Assembly (NCBI GenBank): GCA_910586395.1
Contig: CAJUFX010000006.1
Coordinates: 1-64,000, forward strand
Origin: an uncultured Bacteroidales bacterium
GTDB taxonomy: Bacteria; Bacteroidota; Bacteroidia; Bacteroidales; P3
Length of the DNA stretch: 64,000 nt
Reading direction: 5' to 3'
Numbering within the stretch: the first letter of the stretch is position 1; the number at the start of each line of letters is the position of its first letter. The notes beneath the pieces were generated by a model. It worked only from the letters and a program-made list of their open reading frames with translations, was not told where the DNA came from and did not search any database. This document shows positions 44,156-51,469 of this stretch, one piece after another. The position numbers and the translations under genes are program-made.

Positions 44156-44878
44156 ATGATGAAAGAAACGTTGCAGAAGACCCTGCCGGCCGTATGTATC
44201 GCCGTCGGGTTGGTGGTTTTGGGCTGGTTCCTCTATACCGGCATCAACCATATCGCTTACCGCGACCGTCAGGTGTTGGTGCGCGGCTTGGCCGAACGCG
44301 AGGTCATGGCCGACAAGGTGACGTGGCCGCTCGTGGTCAAGACGCTGGGCAACGATTTGACACGGCTGTACGAACAGGTAAACGCCAACAACGCCGTGGT
44401 CGTGGATTTTCTGAAGGCCAACGGGATAGGCGATGCGGAGATTTCGGTGGGCGCGCCTTCGGTCTATGACAAAGACGCCCAGACGTATAAGACCGAGTTG
44501 CCGTACCGCTACAACGTGACGAGTGTCATTACCGTGACCTCGTCTCAGGTGGAGAAAGTGAACGGTTTGGTCAAACGGCAGGTGGAATTGATGAAGCGCG
44601 GCGTCGTGCTGAGCCAAGACTATAGCTATCAGGCCGACAATCAGATTACGTACGAATATACGGGCTTGAACGGCATCAAGCCGGACATGATCGCCGAGGC
44701 CACGCGTAACGCGCGGGAGGCCGCCGCCAAGTTCGCCGAAGACGCCGGCAGCCGCGTGGGCGGCATCAAGTCGGCCGTCCAGGGGCAGTTCTCGATTGCC
44801 GACCGCGACGCTTTCACGCCTTGGGTCAAGAAAATCCGTGTGGTCACGACCGTGACCTATTATCTGGAAGACCGGTAG
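44156..44878 (+). CDS. SIMPL-domain (DUF541) protein
   Basis: 240 aa. One N-terminal helix (LPAVCIAVGLVVLGWFLYTG), then a SIMPL domain: VRGLAEREVMADKVTWPLVVK, LKANGIGDAEISVGAPSVYD, the YNVTSVITVTSSQVEKV strand and REAAAKFAEDAGSRVGGIK. Periplasmic proteins of this family have been linked to stress tolerance; the activity is unknown. It follows the YeiH-type gene by 83 bases and ends at a terminator. Confidence 0.88.
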   Translation: MMKETLQKTLPAVCIAVGLVVLGWFLYTGINHIAYRDRQVLVRGLAEREVMADKVTWPLVVKTLGNDLTRLYEQVNANNAVVVDFLKANGIGDAEISVGAPSVYDKDAQTYKTELPYRYNVTSVITVTSSQVEKVNGLVKRQVELMKRGVVLSQDYSYQADNQITYEYTGLNGIKPDMIAEATRNAREAAAKFAEDAGSRVGGIKSAVQGQFSIADRDAFTPWVKKIRVVTTVTYYLEDR

Positions 44879-44972
44879 GGGACGGACGGCGGAGAGGCCA
44901 ATATCCGTTTCAAGTCGCCGGCAAAAAGGGCCGTGTAACGTTTTGCTCCGTCCAACTTTTTGGGGGCGCTTC

Positions 44973-45014
44973 AGCAAGAGGGATAATATTAAAGATTATC
45001 CCTCCTGCTTTTCT
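44973..45014 (+). terminator. Terminator after the SIMPL gene
   Basis: AGCAAGAGGGATAAT (44973-44987) and ATTATCCCTCCTGCT (44995-45009), one mismatch, then TTTTCTT. The gap from here to 45130 is AT-rich with nothing else recognised. Confidence 0.8.
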
Positions 45015-45130
45015 TGTTTGCCTCACATTAAGATGTGCAATTTAATTCATATGTAGTTGTGAGAATGTAGAACATAGTAGTTTTAATCAAGTTTTTGCAG
45101 AAAACATTTTTTTGTTTCAACAAAAAGCAC

Positions 45131-45138
45131 TACTTTTG
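45131..45138 (+). promoter_or_regulatory. -7 box of the TetR-family gene
   Basis: TACTTTTG, overlapping the first two bases of the palindrome at 45137. Confidence 0.7.
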
Positions 45139-45154
45139 TTCCCAAGTGGTAACA
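45137..45154. promoter_or_regulatory. Palindromic operator, copy 1
   Basis: TGTTCCCAAGTGGTAACA. It overlaps the -7 box and the expected transcript start of the TetR gene. Shared with 45787-45804. Confidence 0.75.
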
Positions 45155-45159
45155 TTGAT

Positions 45160-45747
45160 ATGGAACGCGATAGGGAAGCAACAGAAAAAATGCTGTTAGA
45201 TACAATCGGACAGATGATAGCCGAAAACGGATTTGAGAAGATAGGCGTCAATGCCGTTTCCGCTCAGTCCGGTGTGTCCAAGATTTTGATATACCGCTAT
45301 TTCAATTCAATAGACGGTTTGATTGCCGCATATATACGCAAGCATGATTTCTTGCTGAACTCTTCGCTTGACTTCTCAGATGCGAAACAGATACTTCCTA
45401 CGGTTAAGAGAATGTTTCGTGAACATATCGAACAATTGCGAACCGATCCGGTTTTAAGAAAACTCTACCGTTGGGAGCTCTCATGCGACAATGAGGTAAT
45501 TACTGCCTTAAGGGAACAGCGGGAAACGATTGGCATGAATTTGATAAAACAAGTTTGCATTGTCACAGGACGTCCTCAACAGGAAATAGCAACATTATCT
45601 GCGATGATTACGGCATCCATTACTTATCTAGCAATGCTTGGTGATTATTGCCCCGTATTTAACGGAATAAACATAAGCGAGGACAGTGGGTGGAAGCAAA
45701 TTTACCATGAAGTTGAGAATCTGATTGATAGGATGTTATCTGATTAG
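45160..45747 (+). CDS. TetR-family transcriptional regulator
   Basis: 195 aa from the ATG at 45160, which follows the -7 box and operator. N-terminal helix-turn-helix: LDTIGQMIAENGFEKIGVNAVSAQSGVSKILIYRYFNSIDGLI. The C-terminal ligand domain is helical (about 75-190). It probably represses itself and the two-gene unit starting at 45823 by binding the shared 18-bp palindrome. The region is more AT-rich than its surroundings, in keeping with transfer. Confidence 0.9.
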   Translation: MERDREATEKMLLDTIGQMIAENGFEKIGVNAVSAQSGVSKILIYRYFNSIDGLIAAYIRKHDFLLNSSLDFSDAKQILPTVKRMFREHIEQLRTDPVLRKLYRWELSCDNEVITALREQRETIGMNLIKQVCIVTGRPQQEIATLSAMITASITYLAMLGDYCPVFNGINISEDSGWKQIYHEVENLIDRMLSD

Positions 45748-45786
45748 AATCTGTTCATCTAAACTATAAAATTTTTTTCGACTCTA

Positions 45787-45804
45787 TGTTCCCATTGGGT
45801 AACA
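45787..45804. promoter_or_regulatory. Palindromic operator, copy 2
   Basis: TGTTCCCATTGGGTAACA, 19 bases before the ATG of the DUF2271-like gene. It differs from copy 1 only in the centre. Confidence 0.78.
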
Positions 45805-45822
45805 TAAATAAACTATAAAGAA

Positions 45823-46539
45823 ATGAAAAAAATGATTATTGCTCTTTTAGGATTGCTTTCGATAATCAGCCTTACTTCCTGCGACAAGGAACTGATTGAG
45901 TACGCGCAGGGTGATATAAAAGTCTGCATCGAACAAGGTCGGGGATGGCTACATGATTTCCCGGTATTCTTAGGCATAAAGAAGAAAAACCCGCCGCAAA
46001 TAGCCATTTGGCTGGAAGATATGCAAGGGAACTATCTTTCGACAGTATATGTCTCGCATAAGATAGCGACACAGGACTGGCAGATGGCCAAAGGCAACCG
46101 CAGAAAAGAAGCGTTGCCACACTGGTGCTATTCCCGTGGAGTAATATATGATGACGGGCTTTATCTGCCAACAAAGGATAAACCAGTGGTGGACGGTATT
46201 TCGGGAACCACTCCCCGTGAAAGTTTCGATGTGAAGCTCATAACTGCACCCCATCTGAAACACTTTGTAGTTAAAGTGGAGATCAATCACTCCACAGACT
46301 TTAATGGCTATTTCCCAAAAAACGCCCAAGAGGGAGATGCGAATTATTCTGGTGGAAGCGGACAACCGGCGGTCATTTACAAAGCAGAAGTCGATATGAC
46401 AACGGGTAAAAAGACCTTTGAGGCCACCTTGATAGGACACAGTAGCCCGGACGGAAGCGATGGCGAAATCCATACGGATATGTCGGGATTGACAACGGCA
46501 TTAGAAATAGTTGAACGGATAACGATAAACATACAGTAA
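45823..46539 (+). CDS. DUF2271-like periplasmic lipoprotein
   Basis: 238 aa. Lipoprotein signal ending LTSC (Cys20). The core IAIWLEDMQGNYLSTVYVSHKIATQDW, then WCYSRG and DGISGTTPRESFDVKL resemble DUF2271 periplasmic proteins, some of which occur next to flavin-linked membrane redox proteins. No flavin site is visible. The gene overlaps the next by one base (TAATG) and has the TetR operator at its promoter. Assignment to DUF2271 is moderate. Confidence 0.7.
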   Translation: MKKMIIALLGLLSIISLTSCDKELIEYAQGDIKVCIEQGRGWLHDFPVFLGIKKKNPPQIAIWLEDMQGNYLSTVYVSHKIATQDWQMAKGNRRKEALPHWCYSRGVIYDDGLYLPTKDKPVVDGISGTTPRESFDVKLITAPHLKHFVVKVEINHSTDFNGYFPKNAQEGDANYSGGSGQPAVIYKAEVDMTTGKKTFEATLIGHSSPDGSDGEIHTDMSGLTTALEIVERITINIQ

Positions 46540-47060
46540 TGAGAACTATAATTATCTTGGCATTGATATTTCTTGGGACAGCCGTACATGCCCAAGAGAT
46601 CCGACGTATATCTTATGTGACAACAATCGGTACAGGCTTTGACATGAGCAAGCCTTCATGTACGCCGTTTATATGGCAGGTAATCGGTAATTACAATTTT
46701 AATGAGCGTTTATCCGCAGGAGTGGGAACTGGCATATCACTATTTGAGAAACCGATAGTGCCTCTATTTGCAGATGTGAAATTCCGCATTTGCAAACCAA
46801 GGAAATTCACTCCCTTTATCCAATGCGGCGCAGGATATGGAATTGCAGTTTCAAAAGACGCTAATGGCGGTATCTATATAAATCCTGCTGCCGGAATTTC
46901 ATACTCCGCATATAAACGCATGAAACTATTCGTGTCAGTAGGCTATGAACTGCAAAAACTGGAGCGATTGAAAAAAAATGACAGCGAAATTGTTGCAGTC
47001 GGGCTTTCAGAGAAACTGCGCCATAATCTCATATCCGTGAAAGTCGGAATTGAATTTTAG
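46539..47060 (+). CDS. Small outer-membrane beta-barrel protein
   Basis: 173 aa. Signal peptide (MRTIIILALIFLGTAVHA), then alternating amphipathic strands (GTGISLFEKPIVPLFADVKF and PFIQCGAGYGIAV) and a strand-like C-terminus ending in F, as in OmpW/OMP_b-brl-type barrels. Translationally coupled to the lipoprotein gene, so the pair probably acts together in the envelope under TetR control. Function unknown. Confidence 0.75.
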   Translation: MRTIIILALIFLGTAVHAQEIRRISYVTTIGTGFDMSKPSCTPFIWQVIGNYNFNERLSAGVGTGISLFEKPIVPLFADVKFRICKPRKFTPFIQCGAGYGIAVSKDANGGIYINPAAGISYSAYKRMKLFVSVGYELQKLERLKKNDSEIVAVGLSEKLRHNLISVKVGIEF

Positions 47061-47160
47061 CAGTCGGATTTTCCCGAAGTGAAACTTCAAGGCAGTCAAG
47101 ATGAACTTTACAGCAACGTTATTTGAGCTTCGAGGCAAAGTCGCTGCGGGAATCTCTTTT

Positions 47161-47168
47161 TATCTTTG
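47161..47168 (+). promoter_or_regulatory. -7 box upstream of the Tat-signal fragment and CMD/cupin gene
   Basis: TATCTTTG. The preceding 40 bases resemble those before the flavodoxin -7 box at 48332-48339. Confidence 0.6.
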
Positions 47169-47239
47169 CACCCAGAAATCAAAACGGGAAACGGGAAACG
47201 AACCCTCAGCCCCCAAGCAAACGGAACTCAATATAGGGT

Positions 47240-47361
47240 ATGGAAACTGAGCAGGCAATGAGCCGCCGCAACTTTCTGAAGACGGCGGCCGATAATGTAA
47301 TTTTTATGATACCCTCGATATGATGTTCAGGAAGATAGATGCGTTTTTGAAAAATGCTTAA
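47240..47361 (+). pseudogene. Remnant of a Tat-exported protein gene
   Basis: The ATG at 47240 opens a 27-codon frame containing MSRRNFLKTAA, a twin-arginine signal core, and stops at 47323. In another frame DMMFRKIDAFLKNA runs to a stop at 47361, resembling a protein C-terminus. The mature domain is missing, so this looks like an internally deleted gene, perhaps of an oxidoreductase like its neighbours. Confidence 0.5.
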
Positions 47362-47374
47362 ACAACTGATTGTT

Positions 47375-48268
47375 ATGAATAAAATTGTTTCAAACTCCGT
47401 TCGCCGTCACGCCAGCCCCGGCATAGTGCGGACAAGTTCGGCCCTGCGTTCAGTTAAACCGTTTATTTTAATTTCAGTATTCTGCATTTTAACACTTCAT
47501 GTTATGGCACAGGAAAAGATAGTACAGACGGCCGGGCGCGACCAGTTGGGCGAATTCGCGCCCAAGTTTGCGGAACTCAACGACGACGTCCTTTTCGGCG
47601 AGGTGTGGAGCCGCACCGATAGGCTCGGTCTTCGCGACCGCAGTTTAGTAACGATGACCGCTCTTATCAGTCAAGGTATTACGGACAATTCGCTGACCTA
47701 TCATTTGCAGTCGGCGAAGAACAACGGCATCACCCGCACCGAGATTGCCGAAATTATCACGCATATAGGTTTTTATGCGGGTTGGCCGAAGGCTTGGGCG
47801 GCCTTCCGTCTGGCCAAAGACGTGTGGGCGGAAGACACGATCGGCGAAGATGCCAAGGCGGCTTTTCAGCGCGACATGATTTTTCCCATCGGCGAACCTA
47901 ATACGGCCTATGCGCAATATTTTACCGGCAACAGCTACCTCGCAACGGTTTCGCGTGAGCAGGTAACTGTCTTCAACGTAACTTTCGAGCCTCGCTGCCG
48001 TAACAATTGGCATATCCATAAAGCGACGGAAGGCGGCGGTCAGATGTTGATCGGTGTAGCGGGGCGCGGCTGGTATCAGGAGGAGGGAAAACCCGCGGTA
48101 GAGATTCGGCCCGGTACGGTCATCCACATTCCCGCCGGCGTGAAGCACTGGCACGGTGCGGCAACCGACAGTTGGTTCGCGCATCTGGCATTCGAAATTG
48201 CAGGCGAAAACACTTCCAATGAGTGGCTTGAACCCGTAACCGATGAAGCGTACGACCAATTGAAATAG
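47375..48268 (+). CDS. Carboxymuconolactone decarboxylase-like/cupin two-domain protein
   Basis: 297 aa from the ATG at 47375. After a signal peptide (FILISVFCILTLHVMA) comes an AhpD/CMD-like helical domain (about 55-145: DRSLVTMTALISQG, then LQSAKNNGITRTEIAEIITHIGFYAGWP), followed by a cupin domain (about 195-275: NNWHIHKATEGGGQMLIGVAGRGWY, PAGVKHWHGA) with a full set of metal-binding His residues. The usual CMD CxxC pair is absent. Its N-terminal 30 residues before the signal core are encoded by a copy of the dispersed repeat (47401-47465), so the original start may have differed. Confidence 0.85.
   Translation: MNKIVSNSVRRHASPGIVRTSSALRSVKPFILISVFCILTLHVMAQEKIVQTAGRDQLGEFAPKFAELNDDVLFGEVWSRTDRLGLRDRSLVTMTALISQGITDNSLTYHLQSAKNNGITRTEIAEIITHIGFYAGWPKAWAAFRLAKDVWAEDTIGEDAKAAFQRDMIFPIGEPNTAYAQYFTGNSYLATVSREQVTVFNVTFEPRCRNNWHIHKATEGGGQMLIGVAGRGWYQEEGKPAVEIRPGTVIHIPAGVKHWHGAATDSWFAHLAFEIAGENTSNEWLEPVTDEAYDQLK
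47401..47465 (+). repeat. Dispersed GCATAG/ACAAGTTCGG repeat inside a coding N-terminus
   Basis: GCATAGTGCGGACAAGTTCG followed by GCCCTGCGTTCAGTTAAACCG aligns with 54882-54930. It encodes part of the N-terminal extension of the CMD/cupin protein. Confidence 0.6.
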
Positions 48269-48331
48269 TATCAAAACTTTTCGACAAAGTAAGGTGAGCC
48301 TCACGGCAAATAGGTCGCGGGGCTTCGCTTT

Positions 48332-48339
48332 TACCTTTG
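48332..48339 (+). promoter_or_regulatory. -7 box of the exported flavodoxin gene
   Basis: TACCTTTG, 30 bases before the ATG. Confidence 0.65.
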
Positions 48340-48368
48340 CTTCAAAGAAATAACGGCAAATATCGGCT

Positions 48369-48917
48369 ATGAAAACGAAAACACTTTTAACCATCGCTAT
48401 CGCATTTTTATTCATGAGTTTACAACAGACTATGGCACAGAATAAAGAAACGCGCATTCTCGTCGCCTATTTCTCGGCGACGGGAACCACGGCACGGGCC
48501 GCGGAAAAACTGGCAAACGTTACGGGCGGAGAACTTTATGCGATTGAACCCGTCCGGTCTTATACCAGCGCCGATCTCGACTGGCATGACCGGCAGTCAC
48601 GCAGTTCGGTGGAGATGAACGACCCGGCATCGCGTCCGGCCCTCAAGGGCAGAAAGGAAAACATCGCCGATTACGATGTCATCTTGATCGGCTATCCCAT
48701 CTGGTGGAATCTCGCGCCGCGCGTCATCAATACGTTCATTGAAAGCCATGACCTGAAAGGCAAGATAATGGTTCCGTTCGCTACGTCTGGCGGCAGTACG
48801 CTTGCGGGCAGTGCGGCGGCGTTGAAGCAAACTTATCCCGCTCTGAACTGGAAAGAGGGGCGTCTGCTCAATCGGGTCGATGAAAAAAACATCCGCGCGT
48901 GGATTGAGGGTTGGTAA
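48369..48917 (+). CDS. Exported flavodoxin-like protein
   Basis: 182 aa. Signal peptide 1-23 (ending TMAQ), then a flavodoxin fold: ILVAYFSATGTTARAAEKLA binds FMN phosphate, DVILIGYPIWWNLAPRVINTFIE follows, and FATSGGSTLAGSAAALKQTYP ends the site. Flavodoxins carry electrons in the cytosol; this one carries an export signal, as in other Bacteroidota secreted flavodoxins. It lies after the CMD/cupin gene with a similar promoter region. Confidence 0.9.
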   Translation: MKTKTLLTIAIAFLFMSLQQTMAQNKETRILVAYFSATGTTARAAEKLANVTGGELYAIEPVRSYTSADLDWHDRQSRSSVEMNDPASRPALKGRKENIADYDVILIGYPIWWNLAPRVINTFIESHDLKGKIMVPFATSGGSTLAGSAAALKQTYPALNWKEGRLLNRVDEKNIRAWIEGW

Positions 48918-48960
48918 TTTTTTCGCCGATTTACCCTTATTGTCGTTTTTTATCCGTACC

Positions 48961-49199
48961 TTTGTAAGAAGATAGGAGGCGGCTCGGACAACTTGCTCAA
49001 GTAAATTTGGCGCGTTGTCTCTCGCCTGTCACTATCTTTGTAAGAAGATAGGATGCGGCTCGGACAACTTGCTCAAGTAAACTTGGCGCGTTGTCTCTCG
49101 CCTGTCACTATCTTTGTAAGAAGATAGGATGCGGCTCGGACAACTTGCTCAAGTAAACTTGGCGCGTTGTCTCTCGCCTGTCACTATCTTTGTAAGAGT
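48961..49199 (+). repeat. 76-bp tandem repeat, three copies plus part, each with a -7-like box
   Basis: Units start at 48961, 49037, 49113 and (partial) 49189. Each junction carries TATCTTTGTAAGA, or TACCTTTGTAAGA at the first, matching TAnnTTTG. Each unit contains CAAGTAAACTTGG (first copy CAAGTAAATTTGG), the core of the dispersed repeat family. It lies directly upstream of the XerC-type gene. There are no unique spacers, so it is not a CRISPR array. Confidence 0.92.
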
Positions 49200-49303
49200 T
49201 AGGACATAGGACGCGGTCTGGATGGGATTTGATTTGCGGGGAGGTTCAGGCCGGGACCGCTGAAAACAACGGCGATATGGGAAGCGACGGGCGATATAAC
49301 GGC

Positions 49304-50449
49304 ATGCAGGGGCGAACAGCGCGTTTTCTGGATTATCTGAAAGCGGAGAGGCGTTATTCGCCTTTGACCGTGGAGGCCTATCGCCGCGATCTGGCCGAGT
49401 TCTCGGCTTATGTACAGGAAGTTTTTGGCGATGAGACGTGGGAGGAGGCGGACCGCTTGCGCTTGCGTTCGTATGTGGCCTGGTTGGCGGAGCGGAAAAT
49501 CGCGCCTTACAGCATCCGGCGCAAGGTTTCGGCCCTGCGGTCGTTTTTCCGCTACGAGATGAAGGCGGGGCGGTTGGCGGCCAATCCTGCCTTGCGGTTG
49601 CCGATGCCCAAGCCCGGCAAACGCTTGGTTTTCTTTGTCGAGGAAAGCGGCATGGCGCGTTTGGACCGGGAAGAAGGCGGCGCGGTGGCAGCGGAGGGTT
49701 CGGGCGCGGGGCGCATCGGGTCGGGTCAGGCGTCGGGGCTGGCGGAAATATCGTCGGGTCAGCCAGCGTCGGGGTATCTAACGTCGGGTCAGACGTTATC
49801 GTCGGGTCAGGCCTTGGGTCAGCCGTCGGGTCAAACGTTATCGTCGGGTCAGGCCTTGGGTCAGCCGTCGGGTCAAACGTTATCGTCGGGTCAGACGGGA
49901 ATGAAAGGAACGAAAGCGGGACGGAAGCCGAAAACGAAAAGCCCGTTCGAGACCTATCGCGACTACTTGATTTTGGAAATGTTTTACGGCACGGGCATGC
50001 GTTCGGCCGAACTGCTGTCGTTGCAGGACGGAAAGGTCGATGCGCGGCAGGCTGTGGTCACGGTCTTGGGCAAGCGCAATAAAGAGCGGCAGATACCGTT
50101 GCACGCAACCCTGTGCGGGGCCATAGACGTCTATCGCCGCCTGCGGACGGACGAAGTGGGGGCGCTGACGGGCGGGACTTTTTTTGTGACACTGTCGGGG
50201 CATCCCTTGTCGCGTTCGTATGTCTATCGGTTGGTTCACACGTGCTTACGGAAATATACGACGATAGAGAAATGTAGCCCGCATGTGTTGCGGCATACGT
50301 TTGCGACGCACTTGCTCAACGAGGGGGCGGATTTGAATGCCGTCAAAATGTTGTTGGGACACAGTAGTTTGGCATCGACCCAGGTCTATACGCACAATAC
50401 GATAGAGAAGTTGAAAAAGGCCTATGCGGCCGCGCATCCGAAAGCGTGA
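49304..50449 (+). CDS. xerC: XerC-type tyrosine recombinase with Ser/Gly/Gln-rich insert
   Basis: 381 aa from the ATG at 49304 (TTG 49229 and ATG 49277 are other options). The N-terminal SAM-like domain (1-100: RTARFLDYLKAERRYSPLTVEAYRRD) and catalytic domain hold R233 (GMRSAE), K257 (LGKRNKERQ), H327 and R330 (SPHVLRHTFATHLL), H353 (LGHSS) and nucleophile Y362. Xer recombinases resolve chromosome dimers at dif; pairing with hpf just downstream is common in Bacteroidota. Residues about 124-212 are an insert of repeated SSGQ and LGQPSGQT words. Typical family length is about 295-305 aa. Confidence 0.88.
   Translation: MQGRTARFLDYLKAERRYSPLTVEAYRRDLAEFSAYVQEVFGDETWEEADRLRLRSYVAWLAERKIAPYSIRRKVSALRSFFRYEMKAGRLAANPALRLPMPKPGKRLVFFVEESGMARLDREEGGAVAAEGSGAGRIGSGQASGLAEISSGQPASGYLTSGQTLSSGQALGQPSGQTLSSGQALGQPSGQTLSSGQTGMKGTKAGRKPKTKSPFETYRDYLILEMFYGTGMRSAELLSLQDGKVDARQAVVTVLGKRNKERQIPLHATLCGAIDVYRRLRTDEVGALTGGTFFVTLSGHPLSRSYVYRLVHTCLRKYTTIEKCSPHVLRHTFATHLLNEGADLNAVKMLLGHSSLASTQVYTHNTIEKLKKAYAAAHPKA
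49730..49892 (+). repeat. In-frame 42-bp repeat and TCGGGTCAG words inside xerC
   Basis: A 42-base unit beginning GTCGGGTCAGGCCTTGGGTC occurs at 49801-49842 and 49843-49884, with a partial copy before it. Copy-number change would keep the frame (14 codons per unit). Confidence 0.88.
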
Positions 50450-50838
50450 GCGGCTTAGGGCTGGCGTAGCGGATGGCGGAACCATCGCGGGGCATGTGGC
50501 AGGCGTGGCGGACATGGCAAGACGGAGTTGACTTCGGGATGGGCGCAAAGAGGGGGAAAGGCTTTGCGGATAGGTAAAACGAGGTTCATGACAGGATGGG
50601 CGTGGGGCATGGTTTTTGAGAGGAAGGAGAGACGGTGGCGGATGAAATGAGGGAACGGATGGGGGGAAAAATTGATGGAAAAGAAACCATAGAATATAAA
50701 CCGTCCGGAAGCGGACAAAGAGGCCGGAACGTGGGTTCGGAACGCAAAGGATGACGTCGCTGGGGCGGCGTAGGCGGAACGGACCGAGGCGGTTCGGCGT
50801 TTTTGAAGTCGGAAGGACATAAAAAGAAAGGACTTATC
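50450..50838. other. Intergenic stretch, no gene seen
   Basis: About 390 bases rich in GGCG and GGGG words between xerC and hpf. No open frame with family features; the minus-strand open frames are reverse images of low-complexity sequence. Confidence 0.5.
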
Positions 50839-51135
50839 ATGGAAGTAATGGTGAATGCGGTCAAATTCAAAGCCGACGACAAATTGGTTGAATTTATCGA
50901 AAAGAAAATGAAGAAAGTATCGACGTTTCTGCCGCAGGCGATGCGGGCGGAAGTAACGTTGAAGGTCGATAAGGACCAGTCTGAAATGAACAAAATCGGT
51001 GAAGTGCGCGTGTTGGTGAGCGGCGACGAACTCTTTGCTTCCAAACAGTGCGACACGTTCGAAGAGGCGGTGGATCTGTGCCTTGACGCGATCAAGAAGC
51101 AGATTGAAAAACTGAAGGAGAAATACACTAAGTAG
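50839..51135 (+). CDS. hpf: Ribosome hibernation-promoting factor
   Basis: 98 aa from the ATG at 50839. Short HPF/RaiA fold: MEVMVNAVKFKADDKLVEFI, then KVSTFLPQAMRAEVTLKVDK, GEVRVLVSGDELFASKQCDT and FEEAVDLCLDAIKKQIEKLKEK. It should bind the small ribosomal subunit and promote inactive ribosome dimers when growth slows. It follows xerC on the same strand, a common order in the group. Confidence 0.9.
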   Translation: MEVMVNAVKFKADDKLVEFIEKKMKKVSTFLPQAMRAEVTLKVDKDQSEMNKIGEVRVLVSGDELFASKQCDTFEEAVDLCLDAIKKQIEKLKEKYTK

Positions 51136-51469
51136 CCAGTAGCCGGGTCGGGTCATTTCGGGTGACCCGACCCTTTGGAAAGTTTCGGGCGTTGGGGCAT
51201 GTGGTGTGCCCCGACCGGTGGAAAGTTTCAGATGTCGGGGTATGTGGTGTGGCCCGACCGATGGAAAGTTTCAGATGTCGGGGCATGTGGTATGGCCCGA
51301 CCGATGGAAAGCCGGTGGCCGGCGGATGTGAAGCGGCTGAAGAGGTTGCCGGTGCGGCCGTTGAGGCGGTTGTTGATGCGACTGAGGCAGTCGTTGAAGT
51401 TGCGGGGCGGCCGTCTGTAACTTGGCTTTAAAATGAATACAAGTGTTTCTGTAAAAGGAACTTGATAAG
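51136..51469. repeat. GC-rich gap with 43-bp tandem repeat and CGGGT-type palindromes
   Basis: The word CGGGTCATTTCGGGTGACCCG lies at about 51147-51168. A 43-base unit beginning TGGAAAGTTTCAGATGTCGG repeats at 51176, 51219 and 51262, with a broken fourth copy at 51305. Each unit ends GGCCCGACCGA, which pairs with the GTCGGGG before it. Open frames here read repeats only and are not genes. Confidence 0.8.

Noticed and set aside
48961..49199. Possible CRISPR array
   Set aside because: The 76-bp units are head-to-tail with no unique spacers between them and no cas genes nearby.
51162..51431. 89-aa and 81-aa open frames upstream of mnmE
   Set aside because: They translate the 43-bp tandem repeat in different frames.
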